29,814 nucleotides of DNA, taken from assembly GCA_947380655.1 (NCBI GenBank), contig CANCRX010000036.1, forward strand, positions 1-29,814, read 5' to 3'. Positions 14,568 to 22,915 of the stretch are shown here, piece by piece. This DNA comes from Alcaligenaceae bacterium (GTDB taxonomy: Bacteria; Pseudomonadota; Gammaproteobacteria; Burkholderiales; Burkholderiaceae_B). Position numbers and translations under genes: made by a program. Numbering within the stretch: the stretch's first letter is position 1; every line of letters begins with the position of its first letter. The notes below the pieces were generated by a model. That model was not told the origin of the DNA. It made no database searches and saw only the letters and a program-made list of their open reading frames with translations.

Positions 14568-15307
14568 GGATGTGTGAAGTTTTTCACTGGAAATCTTTCA
14601 GGATTCAGGTGCTGCATTTCCTGTTCGATCCACTCAAAGACTTTCGCATTGAGTTCTTCGGGTGTTAATCCGGTGGAGGCAATGGGTTTGCCAATTGAAA
14701 CGGTAACCATACCGGGACGCTTGATAAACGCATTACGACCCCAGCACTCACCCGCATTGAGTGCAATCGGCACCACAGGTGCGTTGGTTCGCGTGGCAAG
14801 CAAAGCCCCACCCATTTTGAAGCGCCCCATTTTTCCTGGAGCAATTCTGGTGCCTTCAGGGAACATGATGGGCCAGCGACCTTCGTTCAAACGCTGTTGG
14901 CCGATTTTTACGACTTGCTCAAAGGCATCGCGACCCTTGCTGCGGTCGATCGGAATCATGGCGAGTAGTGCGAGCCCCCAACCAAAAAAGGGGACACGAT
15001 GCAATTCGCGTTTGTACACAAAGCAGACTTCACGCGGTAAATGAGAGGGGAGAAAGAGCGTTTCCCAGGCAGACTGATGTTTAGACAAGACAATCGCCGG
15101 TCCGTCAGGAAGATTTTCCCAGCCTTTAATTCGCCAGCGGACTCCACAAATAACCCGTGCTCCCCAGATCGCTAACCTTGGCCATCCCATGGTGAGTTTG
15201 AATCTCCAATGCAGTGGCGCCCATGACCACAGCATGCAGGCAAACGCGTAAGGGATCACCGTGGTGACAAGAAAAATCGCATAAAGGCTCGACCGGAGAA
15301 AAAGCAT
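14564..15307 (-). CDS. Lysophospholipid acyltransferase family protein (PlsC-like)
   Basis: 247 residues with an N-terminal membrane segment at about 7-28. The family acylates lysophosphatidic acid or a related lysolipid at the inner membrane. The first catalytic block reads KHQSAWE at 76-82, giving H77 and, four residues later, E82 in place of the usual aspartate of HX4D. The glycerophosphate-binding block FPEGTR is at 149-154 and PVVPIALN is near 195. The whole gene is intact and conserved in layout, so the H/E pair is more likely a subfamily trait than a defect. It may be the main PlsC or a second acyltransferase; that cannot be decided here. It starts six bases after gmhB and overlaps the YgjP-like gene by four. 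Confidence 0.88.
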   Translation of the reverse strand: MLFLRSSLYAIFLVTTVIPYAFACMLWSWAPLHWRFKLTMGWPRLAIWGARVICGVRWRIKGWENLPDGPAIVLSKHQSAWETLFLPSHLPREVCFVYKRELHRVPFFGWGLALLAMIPIDRSKGRDAFEQVVKIGQQRLNEGRWPIMFPEGTRIAPGKMGRFKMGGALLATRTNAPVVPIALNAGECWGRNAFIKRPGMVTVSIGKPIASTGLTPEELNAKVFEWIEQEMQHLNPERFPVKNFTHP

Positions 15308-15313
15308 GAGGGC

Positions 15314-15856
15314 CTAGTGTCCTGAAAGAATCAGATCGACGGCTGCGGCGAGATCGCCAGCAAACTGTGTATTGGGTGGAAGGCCATCCTGTTTGATGGT
15401 TTTACTGCCGTTGCCAGTCCCCACCAGCCAGGGTTTGCAGCCAACTGCGTAAGAAGCTTGTAAATCTCTCAACGAATCACCCACGGCGGGCACGCCATTG
15501 AGATCGATGTCATAGCGTCTGGAGATATCCTGAAACAAGCCCGGCAGTGGTTTGCGGCATGAGCAATGATCTTCTGGGCCGTGTGGGCAGACAAAAAATG
15601 CGTCAATTGAACCGCCGACCTGTGCAAGTTCTTTACGTAGCTTGTGATGAATCGCGGTGAGCGTTGTCGTATCAAAGTAGCCGCGTGCAAGGCCCGACTG
15701 GTTAGAGGCGACCGCCACCGTCCAGCCAGCTTGATGCAGACGGGCAATTGCCTGAAGACTGCCGGGTATGGCGATCCACTCATCAGGATGCTTGATGTAT
15801 GCGGCACTGTCTTCATTAATCACACCGTCACGATCAAGAATAATCAGTTTCATCAT
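15314..15856 (-). CDS. gmhB: D-glycero-beta-D-manno-heptose-1,7-bisphosphate 7-phosphatase
   Basis: 180 residues, HAD superfamily. It removes the 7-phosphate in ADP-heptose synthesis for the lipopolysaccharide inner core. LDRDGVINE at 7-15 gives nucleophile D8 and acid/base D10, SNQSG at 51-55 is motif II, CPHGPEDHCSC at 90-100 supplies the zinc ligands C90, H92, C98 and C100, followed by RKPLPG, and GDS near 136 is motif IV. The zinc loop is the feature that separates GmhB from histidinol phosphatase relatives. Two ATGs sit in tandem at 15856 and 15853; the first overlaps the glyS stop by four bases (ATGA) and is used here. Confidence 0.93.
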   Translation of the reverse strand: MMKLIILDRDGVINEDSAAYIKHPDEWIAIPGSLQAIARLHQAGWTVAVASNQSGLARGYFDTTTLTAIHHKLRKELAQVGGSIDAFFVCPHGPEDHCSCRKPLPGLFQDISRRYDIDLNGVPAVGDSLRDLQASYAVGCKPWLVGTGNGSKTIKQDGLPPNTQFAGDLAAAVDLILSGH

Positions 15857-17985
15857 GTCGCGAGCCTTGAGATATCGGCTACCTGATTCATGAGCGTATG
15901 TAATTGCGCCAGCAAAGCCAGACGGTTATTCCTGATGGCAACATCCTCTGCCATCACCATGATGTCATTAAAAAATGCATCAACGGGCGCACGCGCTTGT
16001 GCAAGTGTCTGCATCGCTGACATATAGTCGCCTGCTTCAAACTGTTGCTGAGCGATGGGTTGCAACTGGGCAATTGTTTCAGCCAGTGCGCGTTCGGCTG
16101 CTTCTGTGAGTAAGTCAGGATTGACGGTGCCCAGAGTGCCTTCGGCTTTTTTGAGCAGGTTGCCAATACGTTTGTTGGCTGCAGCCAGACTTGCTGCGTC
16201 GGCTCCCTGAGCAAAAGTCGCAGCTGCCTGAACGCGGGCAAGCACTTGATGGATCGGCGGCTCAATCGCTAGTACGGCTTCCACCGCATTGCGGTCGTGT
16301 AGTTGAATCAGTTGGTTACGCAGGCGTTCGATGATGAAAGCATGCACCTCTGCCACGGTTGTCTCTGCCAGCGTACCTGGATCAAAACTCAGTGAAGCGG
16401 CTTGAATCAGGCCGTCAAGTGTCAAGGGACCATCTTGTTGAATCTTTAACACGCCACCTGCAGTCAGTTGCTCAAAAGCACTGATCAGACCGAGCGCTGC
16501 ACGCCGTAAACCAAACGGGTCGCGTTCGCCTGTAGGCGCTAAACCAATCCCCCAGATGCCAACCAGCGTTTCTGCACGCTCGGCCATAAACAAAATAGCG
16601 GGAGTCAGATTGTCAGCGGCTACAGGGCTGTCAATACGGATTTTGTATTGTTCGGCGAGTGCCTGAACGACGGCAGGTGATTCCCCATCGCCTTTTGCAT
16701 AATAGGCACCCATGATGCCTTGGAGCTCAGGAAACTCCCCCACCATGTTGGTTGTGAGATCTGCCTTGGCAAGCAAGGCGGCTCGCTCAGCCAGTTCAGG
16801 TTGGGTATTGAGCGCATGCGAGATCCACGCAGCGATTTTTTGCACGCGTACCACGCGTTGTAATTGTGTCCCGAGTTTATTGTGATAAACAATCGATCCA
16901 AGTTGCTCGACGCGTTGGTGCAGGGGAAGTTTGCGATCGGTCTTAAAGAAAAATTCTGCGTCAGCTAGTCGTGGGCGTACCACGCGTTGATTACCTTCGA
17001 TAATCGCAGCAGGGTTGGACGTCGGCATGTTGCTGACAATCAGGAACTGATGCGTTAAGGCGCCCGTTGCAGGATTAAATAGCGGGAAATATTTCTGATT
17101 CAGACGCATGGTCAAAATCAGACATTCCTGAGGGACTTCCAAGAAGCGCTCTTCGAACGCGCCAACGTACACGATAGGAGACTCAACCAGTGCAGTCACT
17201 TCGTCGAGCAGTGCCTCGACCTCTGGATCGTTGCCAAGCGTGCTGTTGAGCGCTGCGGCCTGGTCGGCGAGCAGACTGGTAATTTGAGTGCGGCGGGTTT
17301 CAAAGGATGCGACCACATGTCCCACATCTGCCAGCTGGTGTTCATAACTTTCAGCGCGGTCAATCGAGATGGTTTGCGGGTGCAGGAACCTGTGGCCAAA
17401 GGTCGAACGACCACTTTGCAAGCCGAGAATTTCCACAGGAATGACTTCATCGCCAAACAAGGCAATGAGGGCATGCGCCGGGCGAACGAATTTAACGGAA
17501 GTGATGCCATCGGCAAGCTGATAACGCATCATCTTTGGAATTGGCAAGCCGCTAATGGCCGTTTCAATCGCAGCCTGGAGGGTGTCTTTAAGGCTAACGC
17601 CTGCCGCCGTCCCTCGCGCAACAAGGTAGTCTTGTTTGCCATCTGACTCACGCACTAAGGAGGCGATATCAATATTTTCCCAGCCTTTCGCTGCGAGCTT
17701 TTTGATCAGTGCGGGTGTGGCTGCACCGTTGGCATCCAGGCCAACTTTGACCGGCATCAGTTTTTCTGAGTAGGCCTGATCAGGTGCAATCGCCAGAACG
17801 TTTGACAGGCGCACAGCCAGACGACGCGGTGTGGCAAACGTCACGATCGTGTTGTCAGGTGCAAGCAGTCCGAATTGCGCGAGTGCGTCATTCAGCCCGG
17901 ATGAAAAGGCGTGGCCCAGTTTTGACAGGGCTTTGGGAGGCAGCTCTTCAGTGAACAGCTCAACGAGTAGAGGACGGGCGGACAT
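15853..17985 (-). CDS. glyS: Glycine-tRNA ligase, beta subunit
   Basis: 710 residues, slightly longer than the 689 of E. coli. It binds tRNA-Gly and works with the alpha subunit as an alpha2-beta2 enzyme. The N-terminus LLVELFTEELPPKAL is characteristic, ATPRRLAVR follows near 51, and GERDPFGLRRAALGLI near 490 is a well conserved family block; the C-terminal part is the anticodon-binding domain (FFNDIMVMAED). Its ATG shares one base with the glyQ stop, and its own stop overlaps gmhB, so the three are probably translated in a chain. Confidence 0.97.
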   Translation of the reverse strand: MSARPLLVELFTEELPPKALSKLGHAFSSGLNDALAQFGLLAPDNTIVTFATPRRLAVRLSNVLAIAPDQAYSEKLMPVKVGLDANGAATPALIKKLAAKGWENIDIASLVRESDGKQDYLVARGTAAGVSLKDTLQAAIETAISGLPIPKMMRYQLADGITSVKFVRPAHALIALFGDEVIPVEILGLQSGRSTFGHRFLHPQTISIDRAESYEHQLADVGHVVASFETRRTQITSLLADQAAALNSTLGNDPEVEALLDEVTALVESPIVYVGAFEERFLEVPQECLILTMRLNQKYFPLFNPATGALTHQFLIVSNMPTSNPAAIIEGNQRVVRPRLADAEFFFKTDRKLPLHQRVEQLGSIVYHNKLGTQLQRVVRVQKIAAWISHALNTQPELAERAALLAKADLTTNMVGEFPELQGIMGAYYAKGDGESPAVVQALAEQYKIRIDSPVAADNLTPAILFMAERAETLVGIWGIGLAPTGERDPFGLRRAALGLISAFEQLTAGGVLKIQQDGPLTLDGLIQAASLSFDPGTLAETTVAEVHAFIIERLRNQLIQLHDRNAVEAVLAIEPPIHQVLARVQAAATFAQGADAASLAAANKRIGNLLKKAEGTLGTVNPDLLTEAAERALAETIAQLQPIAQQQFEAGDYMSAMQTLAQARAPVDAFFNDIMVMAEDVAIRNNRLALLAQLHTLMNQVADISRLAT

Positions 17986-18884
17986 TAGCGCGCCTCCTGA
18001 TTGGATTGAAGCATGGGGAAACCCAGTTTTTCGCGTGATTCGTAATAGGCCTGAGCCACCGCGCGTGACAGGTTGCGGATACGACCAATATAGGCCGCAC
18101 GTTCAGTCACACTGATTGCGCCACGCGCATCCAGCATGTTGAAGGTGTGTGCGGCTTTTAGCGTAGCCTCATAGGCAGGTAAGGCAAGTGGTACTTCCAT
18201 CAGACGTTTTGCCTGCGTTTCGTAATCGGTAAAGTGTCTGAACAGCATCTCGGCATCCGAGTACTCGAAGTTATAAGTGGATTGCTCGACCTCATTCTGA
18301 TGAAACACATCGCGGTACAGCACGCGGCCTTTCGGGCTATCGGTCCAGACCAGGTCATAAACGCTTTCCACGCCCTGCAGATACATGGCCAGGCGTTCCA
18401 GGCCATAGGTAATCTCACCGGTCGTGGGCGAACAGTCCAGACCGCCAACTTGTTGGAAGTAGGTAAATTGAGTCACTTCCATGCCGTTGAGCCAGACTTC
18501 CCAGCCCAGACCCCAGGCGCCAAGCGTCGGGTTTTCCCAGTCGTCCTCGACAAAACGGATGTCGTGTTCGGTTGGCTTGATCCCCAGCGCAACCAGTGAG
18601 CCGATATAGAGGTCCAGAATGTCAGGGGGAGCGGGTTTGAGCACAACCTGATATTGGTAGTAGTGCTGCAACCGATTCGGATTTTCGCCATAGCGGCCAT
18701 CTTTGGGGCGACGTGACGGCTGCACATAGGCTGCGCGCCACGGCTCGGGACCGATTGCTCTCAGGAATGTAGCGGTGTGCGAAGTGCCTGCGCCGACCTC
18801 CATGTCGTAGGGCTGGAGCAGGGCGCAGCCCTGTTTGTCCCAGTATTCTTGAAGGCGCAGGATAATTTGCTGAAAAGTGAGCAT
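17985..18884 (-). CDS. glyQ: Glycine-tRNA ligase, alpha subunit
   Basis: 299 residues (E. coli 303). It carries the class II catalytic core that adenylates glycine. MLTFQQIILRLQEYWDKQGC opens the protein, followed by QPYDMEVGAGTSHTATFLR near 24, YVQPSRRPKDGRYGENPNR near 53 and the highly conserved GLERLAMYLQGV near 163. It is the first gene of the eight-gene minus-strand run; a promoter candidate lies 39-68 bases upstream. A crotonase gene is divergent. Confidence 0.97.
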   Translation of the reverse strand: MLTFQQIILRLQEYWDKQGCALLQPYDMEVGAGTSHTATFLRAIGPEPWRAAYVQPSRRPKDGRYGENPNRLQHYYQYQVVLKPAPPDILDLYIGSLVALGIKPTEHDIRFVEDDWENPTLGAWGLGWEVWLNGMEVTQFTYFQQVGGLDCSPTTGEITYGLERLAMYLQGVESVYDLVWTDSPKGRVLYRDVFHQNEVEQSTYNFEYSDAEMLFRHFTDYETQAKRLMEVPLALPAYEATLKAAHTFNMLDARGAISVTERAAYIGRIRNLSRAVAQAYYESREKLGFPMLQSNQEAR

Positions 18885-18922
18885 GGGATGTTTTGCAAGC
18901 GTAAAGGGCGAATTAACCCGTC

Positions 18923-18952
18923 ATTTTAGCGTGGGGGCGGGGTTGTCGTCAG
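18923..18952 (-). promoter_or_regulatory. Possible promoter of the glyQ run
   Basis: On the reverse strand CTGACG (18952-18947) and TAAAAT (18928-18923) are 18 bases apart, the latter matching 5 of 6 consensus bases. The -35 and spacer length are the same as those predicted for lptD. The leader would be about 30 bases. Confidence 0.4.
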
Positions 18953-19021
18953 ATTTGTCCCGAATCGCCTATGATTCAGGAAATTTCTTTATTTTTTCTC
19001 AATTTTGCTCGGGGTATCCCT

Positions 19022-19789
19022 ATGACAAAGCTGGTAAGCGTTGATTTTATCGATGGTATTCAGATCATCACGATTAACCGTCCTGAAGCCCGTAACGCCA
19101 TCTCGGTCGAGACAGCGATCCAGATGTCGGCAGCCTTTGATGAAATGGATGCGCGTGACGATGTCGTGATTGGCATCCTGACAGGCGCCGGCGGCACCTT
19201 TAGTTCTGGCATGGACTTGAAAGACTTCGCCCGTACCGGCATTCGTTCTGTCGTGGACGGTAAGGGGTTTGCGGGGTTGAATGAAGCACCGCCTAAAAAA
19301 CCGCTGATTGCAGCGGTCGAGGGGTTTGCGCTCGCAGGAGGTTTTGAAATGATGCTGGCCTGTGACCTGATTGTGGCTGCCAATAATGCAAAATTCGGCT
19401 TGCCAGAGGTTAAGCGTGGTTTAGTGGCGGGTTCGGGTGGCCTGTTGCGCTTGCCAAGACATGTTCCCTACCATATTGCCATGGAGGTGATTCTCACCGG
19501 TGATATGTTCTCGGCTGAGCGCGCCCATCAGTTTGGTCTGATCAATGTCATGACGGACCCTGGGCAAGCGCTATCCGAGGCGATTAATCTGGCTCGAAAG
19601 ATCTGCGAAAATGGCCCCATGGCTGTCCAGACTGCGAAAAGTATCGTCAACAAGGGACTGGATTTTTCAACCGAAGAAATGTTCAGCTTGCAGGCACCGT
19701 TGATGGAGCACATTTTTAAGAGCGAGGATGCACGTGAGGGCTCTCTGGCCTTTGCCGAGAAGCGTAAACCCGTCTGGAAAAACAGATAA
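19022..19789 (+). CDS. Crotonase / enoyl-CoA hydratase family protein
   Basis: 255 residues from the ATG at 19022 (MTKLVSVDFIDGI). An in-frame ATG at 18971 would add a hydrophobic 17-residue stretch not expected in this family and is rejected. The fold is that of enoyl-CoA hydratase. The oxyanion-hole block SSGMDLKDFA is at 61-70, AGGFEMMLACDL at 105-116 places E109, and FGLPEVKRG at 125-133 places E129, so both catalytic glutamates of hydratases are present. The substrate is an acyl-CoA thioester but cannot be named. It is followed at 88 bases by a class I fumarase; the two may be co-transcribed or separate. Confidence 0.9.
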   Translation: MTKLVSVDFIDGIQIITINRPEARNAISVETAIQMSAAFDEMDARDDVVIGILTGAGGTFSSGMDLKDFARTGIRSVVDGKGFAGLNEAPPKKPLIAAVEGFALAGGFEMMLACDLIVAANNAKFGLPEVKRGLVAGSGGLLRLPRHVPYHIAMEVILTGDMFSAERAHQFGLINVMTDPGQALSEAINLARKICENGPMAVQTAKSIVNKGLDFSTEEMFSLQAPLMEHIFKSEDAREGSLAFAEKRKPVWKNR

Positions 19790-19876
19790 TTTTTTTACGC
19801 CTTGCTTGCCAATGTTTTGCAATGTTATTTCAAACTAATTATTTAATTCTATTTCATCGATCAACAGGTACAAACC

Positions 19877-21400
19877 ATGTCCGTCACCATTCAGGAAGAA
19901 GATTTCATCTCCTCAATCGCCGATGCGATTCAGTTCATCAGCTACTACCATCCCGCTGATTACATCCGTCATCTGGCACGTGCCTACGAGCGTGAAGAAA
20001 GCCCGGCCGCAAAAGATGCCATGGCGCAGATTTTGACAAACTCACGCATGAGCGCTGAGGGCCGTCGTCCGATTTGTCAGGACACGGGTATCGTCAACGT
20101 ATTTCTGAAAATCGGTATGGATGTTCGCTTTAACAGCAAGCTCAGCATTCAGGAATTATGCGATGCAGGTGTGCGTCGCGGTTATCTGAATCCTGAAAAT
20201 CCATTGCGTGCTTCTGTGCTGGATGATCCGATTTTTGCGCGCAAGAATACCAAAGACAACACCCCCTGTATCGTCAACGTTGAGTTGGTCCAGGGGAATA
20301 AAGTCGATGTGCAGGTTGCAGCGAAGGGCGGTGGTTCAGAAAACAAATCCAAGTTGGCAATGCTCAATCCAAACGACTCCATCGTAGACTGGGTATTGAA
20401 AACTGTCCCAACCATGGGTGCTGGCTGGTGCCCGCCAGGAATGTTGGGAATCGGTGTCGGCGGCACTGCAGAAAAAGCAGTACTGATGGCCAAACAGGCA
20501 CTAATGGAAGACCTGGACATGTATGAGTTGCTCGAACGTGGTCCAAAGACCAAGCTCGAAGAGCTCCGTGTTGAGCTCTATCAAAAGGTCAATGGCCTGG
20601 GTATCGGCGCACAAGGTCTGGGTGGTTTGACTACCGTGCTGGATGTGAAAATCAAAACGTTCGCAACGCATGCTGCATCGTTCCCTGTTGCGATGATCCC
20701 TAATTGCGCGGCCACACGCCATGCGCATTTTGAGCTCGATGGCTCGGGTCCTGCGCACATGCACCGTCCTTCCTTGTCGGACTGGCCAGAAGTGCATTGG
20801 GCGCCTGATTACAAATCCTCCAGGCAAGTTGATTTGAATAATCTGACCAAAGAGGAAGTCGAGAGCTGGAAGCCTGGACAGACATTGTTGCTAAACGGAA
20901 AAATGTTGACTGGCCGCGATGCGGCACACAAACGCATCCAGGACATGCTCGCCAAAGGTGAAAAACTGCCCGTTGAATTTAAGGGTCGCACGATTTATTA
21001 CGTCGGCCCAGTTGATCCTGTAGGCGACGAGGTGGTCGGTCCTGCAGGCCCGACGACCTCCACACGGATGGACAAATTTACCGACATGATGCTTGATCAA
21101 GTCGGTTTGTTTGCCATGATCGGTAAAGCTGAACGCGGTCCTGCAACAATTGAATCGATTCGCAAACACAAGTCTGCCTATCTGATGGCTGTTGGTGGAG
21201 CGGCTTATCTGGTATCCAAAGCCATCCGCGATGCCAAGGTCGTGGGTTTTGCAGATCTCGGTATGGAAGCCATCTACGAATTTGATGTGGTGGATATGCC
21301 TGTGACAGTCGCGGTGGACTCGAAAGGGACTTCAGTGCACACGACCGGACCGAAGGAGTGGTCTGCCAAGATCGCTGGGATCCCTGTCGTTGTGAAGTAA
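19877..21400 (+). CDS. Fumarate hydratase, class I
   Basis: 507 residues, an intact single-chain class I fumarase (FumA/FumB type) that converts fumarate and malate in the TCA cycle with an oxygen-sensitive [4Fe-4S] cluster. The three cluster cysteines are visible: C67 in RPICQDTG, C185 in GWCPPGM and C277 in IPNCAATRH. The N-terminal alpha-type domain runs to about 290, and the beta-type swivelling domain starts about 330 (EEVESWKPGQTLLLNGKMLT), with YVGPVDPVGDEVVGPAGPTT near 375. A ribosome site CAGGTA precedes the ATG. A strong hairpin follows 25 bases after the stop. Aspartase at the left end of the window also produces fumarate. Confidence 0.95.
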   Translation: MSVTIQEEDFISSIADAIQFISYYHPADYIRHLARAYEREESPAAKDAMAQILTNSRMSAEGRRPICQDTGIVNVFLKIGMDVRFNSKLSIQELCDAGVRRGYLNPENPLRASVLDDPIFARKNTKDNTPCIVNVELVQGNKVDVQVAAKGGGSENKSKLAMLNPNDSIVDWVLKTVPTMGAGWCPPGMLGIGVGGTAEKAVLMAKQALMEDLDMYELLERGPKTKLEELRVELYQKVNGLGIGAQGLGGLTTVLDVKIKTFATHAASFPVAMIPNCAATRHAHFELDGSGPAHMHRPSLSDWPEVHWAPDYKSSRQVDLNNLTKEEVESWKPGQTLLLNGKMLTGRDAAHKRIQDMLAKGEKLPVEFKGRTIYYVGPVDPVGDEVVGPAGPTTSTRMDKFTDMMLDQVGLFAMIGKAERGPATIESIRKHKSAYLMAVGGAAYLVSKAIRDAKVVGFADLGMEAIYEFDVVDMPVTVAVDSKGTSVHTTGPKEWSAKIAGIPVVVK

Positions 21401-21419
21401 ACACGGTTAAATGTGTTTA
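21398..21419 (+). other. Small hairpin overlapping the fumarase stop codon
   Basis: TAAACAC at 21398-21404 pairs with GTGTTTA at 21413-21419 around an 8-base loop. It includes the TAA stop. Alone it is weak; it stands just before the strong terminator-like hairpin. Confidence 0.4.
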
Positions 21420-21425
21420 GAAGTA

Positions 21426-21461
21426 ATAAGAAGAGCAACTTCATGACGTTGCTCTTCTTAT
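21426..21461. terminator. Bidirectional terminator-like hairpin between convergent genes
   Basis: ATAAGAAGAGCAAC at 21426-21439 is a perfect 14-base inverted repeat of GTTGCTCTTCTTAT at 21448-21461 with an 8-base loop. It sits between the fumarase stop (21400) and the stop of the convergent hypothetical gene (21486). The stem has pyrimidine-rich ends in each direction, but no long T run follows, so efficiency is uncertain. Confidence 0.7.
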
Positions 21462-21485
21462 CGTGGTCGTTCAAAGCATTGTTAT

Positions 21486-22049
21486 TTAAGCCGGCAGTGG
21501 TTGCATTGAAATCCCGCTACGCATCAGAATTTTATTTCTGAGTAATACTGCGAAGATCATCAGGATATCTTCGAGCAAAATACCGTTTGAATAGGCTTCA
21601 TTTTTAAGTACGGTAAATGTTGTTGTATCTAGTAGCTCAGGCAGATTTTCTTTTGCAACACGGAACGCAGCAACCTGAATGTCATAGGCGGTTTTAGGTC
21701 TATGAGCCTCGACCAAAGAATCTAATTTCTCAAAATATAAATCAAGAATTTTTGACGCATCGACTCGTCTTGCGATTTTCAGGCCTGTGTCTGTAAGACT
21801 GGTTGGACTAAACGAACCAACGACTTTATTAGGATGCGTATTCTGATAAATCAAATCAACTTTCGTTTGTAGAGCGATGATTTTTTCAGACAAGCCTTGA
21901 AGGAAATTAATTTTTTGATCTTGGTGGGAAAACTGCGGCGTCCATTTTCCAATACGGAACGCCATCAGAAAGCTTGCTGCCAGCATTGCGAGCAAAACAA
22001 ATACACTGCTGTTTAGTTCATCGATAAGTTTAGAGACAAGGATCTGCAT
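21486..22049 (-). CDS. Hypothetical protein with one N-terminal membrane segment
   Basis: 187 residues from the ATG at 22049; TTG or GTG codons four and three codons earlier are alternatives and no clear ribosome site decides. I do not recognise the family. One hydrophobic segment (VFVLLAMLAASFLMAF, about 16-31) anchors it. A short coiled-coil-like part (INFLQGLSEKIIALQTKV) follows, then FSPTSLTDTGLKIARRVDASK near 80-100, then a mostly helical domain ending in ILLEDILMIFAVLLRNKIL. The SPTSLTDTG pattern resembles one I recall from small uncharacterised, possibly winged-helix, membrane-tethered proteins. G+C counted over 21541-21660 is 43 of 120, against 68 of 120 over 20941-21060 in fumarase. 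It lies 86 bases after the bestrophin-like gene, same strand. Confidence 0.7.
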   Translation of the reverse strand: MQILVSKLIDELNSSVFVLLAMLAASFLMAFRIGKWTPQFSHQDQKINFLQGLSEKIIALQTKVDLIYQNTHPNKVVGSFSPTSLTDTGLKIARRVDASKILDLYFEKLDSLVEAHRPKTAYDIQVAAFRVAKENLPELLDTTTFTVLKNEAYSNGILLEDILMIFAVLLRNKILMRSGISMQPLPA

Positions 22050-22135
22050 GTTGAGCACCAAAGTTGTTCGCCCAGCATGAGCGATTGTGGTGTCAAATTT
22101 TATAAGTGATTGTGCAGACAGGGTGTGACAAATTG

Positions 22136-22906
22136 TTACTGCGCCACCTTGCTCAGTGTCTGTGCAAGGTTGGTCAGGTTTTGTGGAACGACGCGGATGG
22201 AGCCGCTGCGCGGGCTGTCGATATCCGCAATCAGGAAAAACGTAATTGAAATAATTACTGGCAGCGTAAACAGAATTGATTTGTGACTATTGAAATGATG
22301 CGAGCCAAAGCCAAACATCAGATTTGCGCACACCGCAATGGCCGCAAGTAACCACCATGCAGGTCTGGGGATCGTGTTCCAGGCCGCCCCCTGAGAGTGT
22401 CCCTCGGCACTAATGGCATCGCTGATGCTGGCAACAGCTAATGCAGTGGTCGCAGTAGGCTGCGCATTTGCAGCTTGGGCCGCCACGCCCCAGAGTTTGT
22501 TCTGTAATGTTGCCGTCTGCGTATTGATTTTATTCAGGTCAGCTTCATCCGCTGTATAAAACAAAATACGCTGTTCAAGATATTCAACCAATAATTGCTT
22601 GATCTGCACGCGTGAGTCAGAAGCTAGCAGGTCTGCGCGCAGTATCGCTGTGCTGATTGCATTTGCCTCTGCTTCTTCAAGCATCTTGCGTTGGTCAAAG
22701 CGCCCGATCGCCATCGAAAATGTGAATCCTATAATCAGGCTGAGCAATGTCAGGGTCGCAGTCTGTACTAAATTAAAGTCTGTCTGGCTCCAGGCGACCC
22801 TGTTTTTAAAACGACTTAGTAAGGCTCCACCACACCAAACTGATCCACCTAGAATAGTGAGCGATAAGATCAGAATATAAAAAGGGTGCTGATTTAAAGG
22901 CCACAT
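22136..22906 (-). CDS. DUF4239 / bestrophin-like membrane protein
   Basis: 256 residues with four likely membrane segments at about 8-28, 49-68, 184-200 and 210-228. Between segments two and three is a soluble helical region opening with GRFDQRKMLEEAEANAIST at 68-86, followed by LRADLL. This motif after a TLLSLIIGFTFSMA helix is what I know of the DUF4239 family, described as bestrophin-like and possibly channel-forming, with no settled role. The ATG is nine bases after the acyl-CoA synthetase stop, so it is probably on the transporter transcript, though its ribosome site is poor. The following gene is the hypothetical membrane protein. Confidence 0.75.
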   Translation of the reverse strand: MWPLNQHPFYILILSLTILGGSVWCGGALLSRFKNRVAWSQTDFNLVQTATLTLLSLIIGFTFSMAIGRFDQRKMLEEAEANAISTAILRADLLASDSRVQIKQLLVEYLEQRILFYTADEADLNKINTQTATLQNKLWGVAAQAANAQPTATTALAVASISDAISAEGHSQGAAWNTIPRPAWWLLAAIAVCANLMFGFGSHHFNSHKSILFTLPVIISITFFLIADIDSPRSGSIRVVPQNLTNLAQTLSKVAQ

Positions 22907-22915
22907 GTTTTTACT

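Noticed and set aside
18943..18975. Promoter for the crotonase with TTGTCG and TATGAT
   Set aside because: The spacer would be 21 bases, too long for a standard sigma-70 promoter.
18971..19021. Upstream ATG extending the crotonase by 17 residues
   Set aside because: The extension is hydrophobic and not found in the family; MTKLVSVDF at 19022 is the natural beginning.
19806..19850. Promoter before fumarase using TTGCAA and TTTAAT
   Set aside because: The spacing is 19 bases and the region is A+T-rich, so many equal matches occur; too weak to list.
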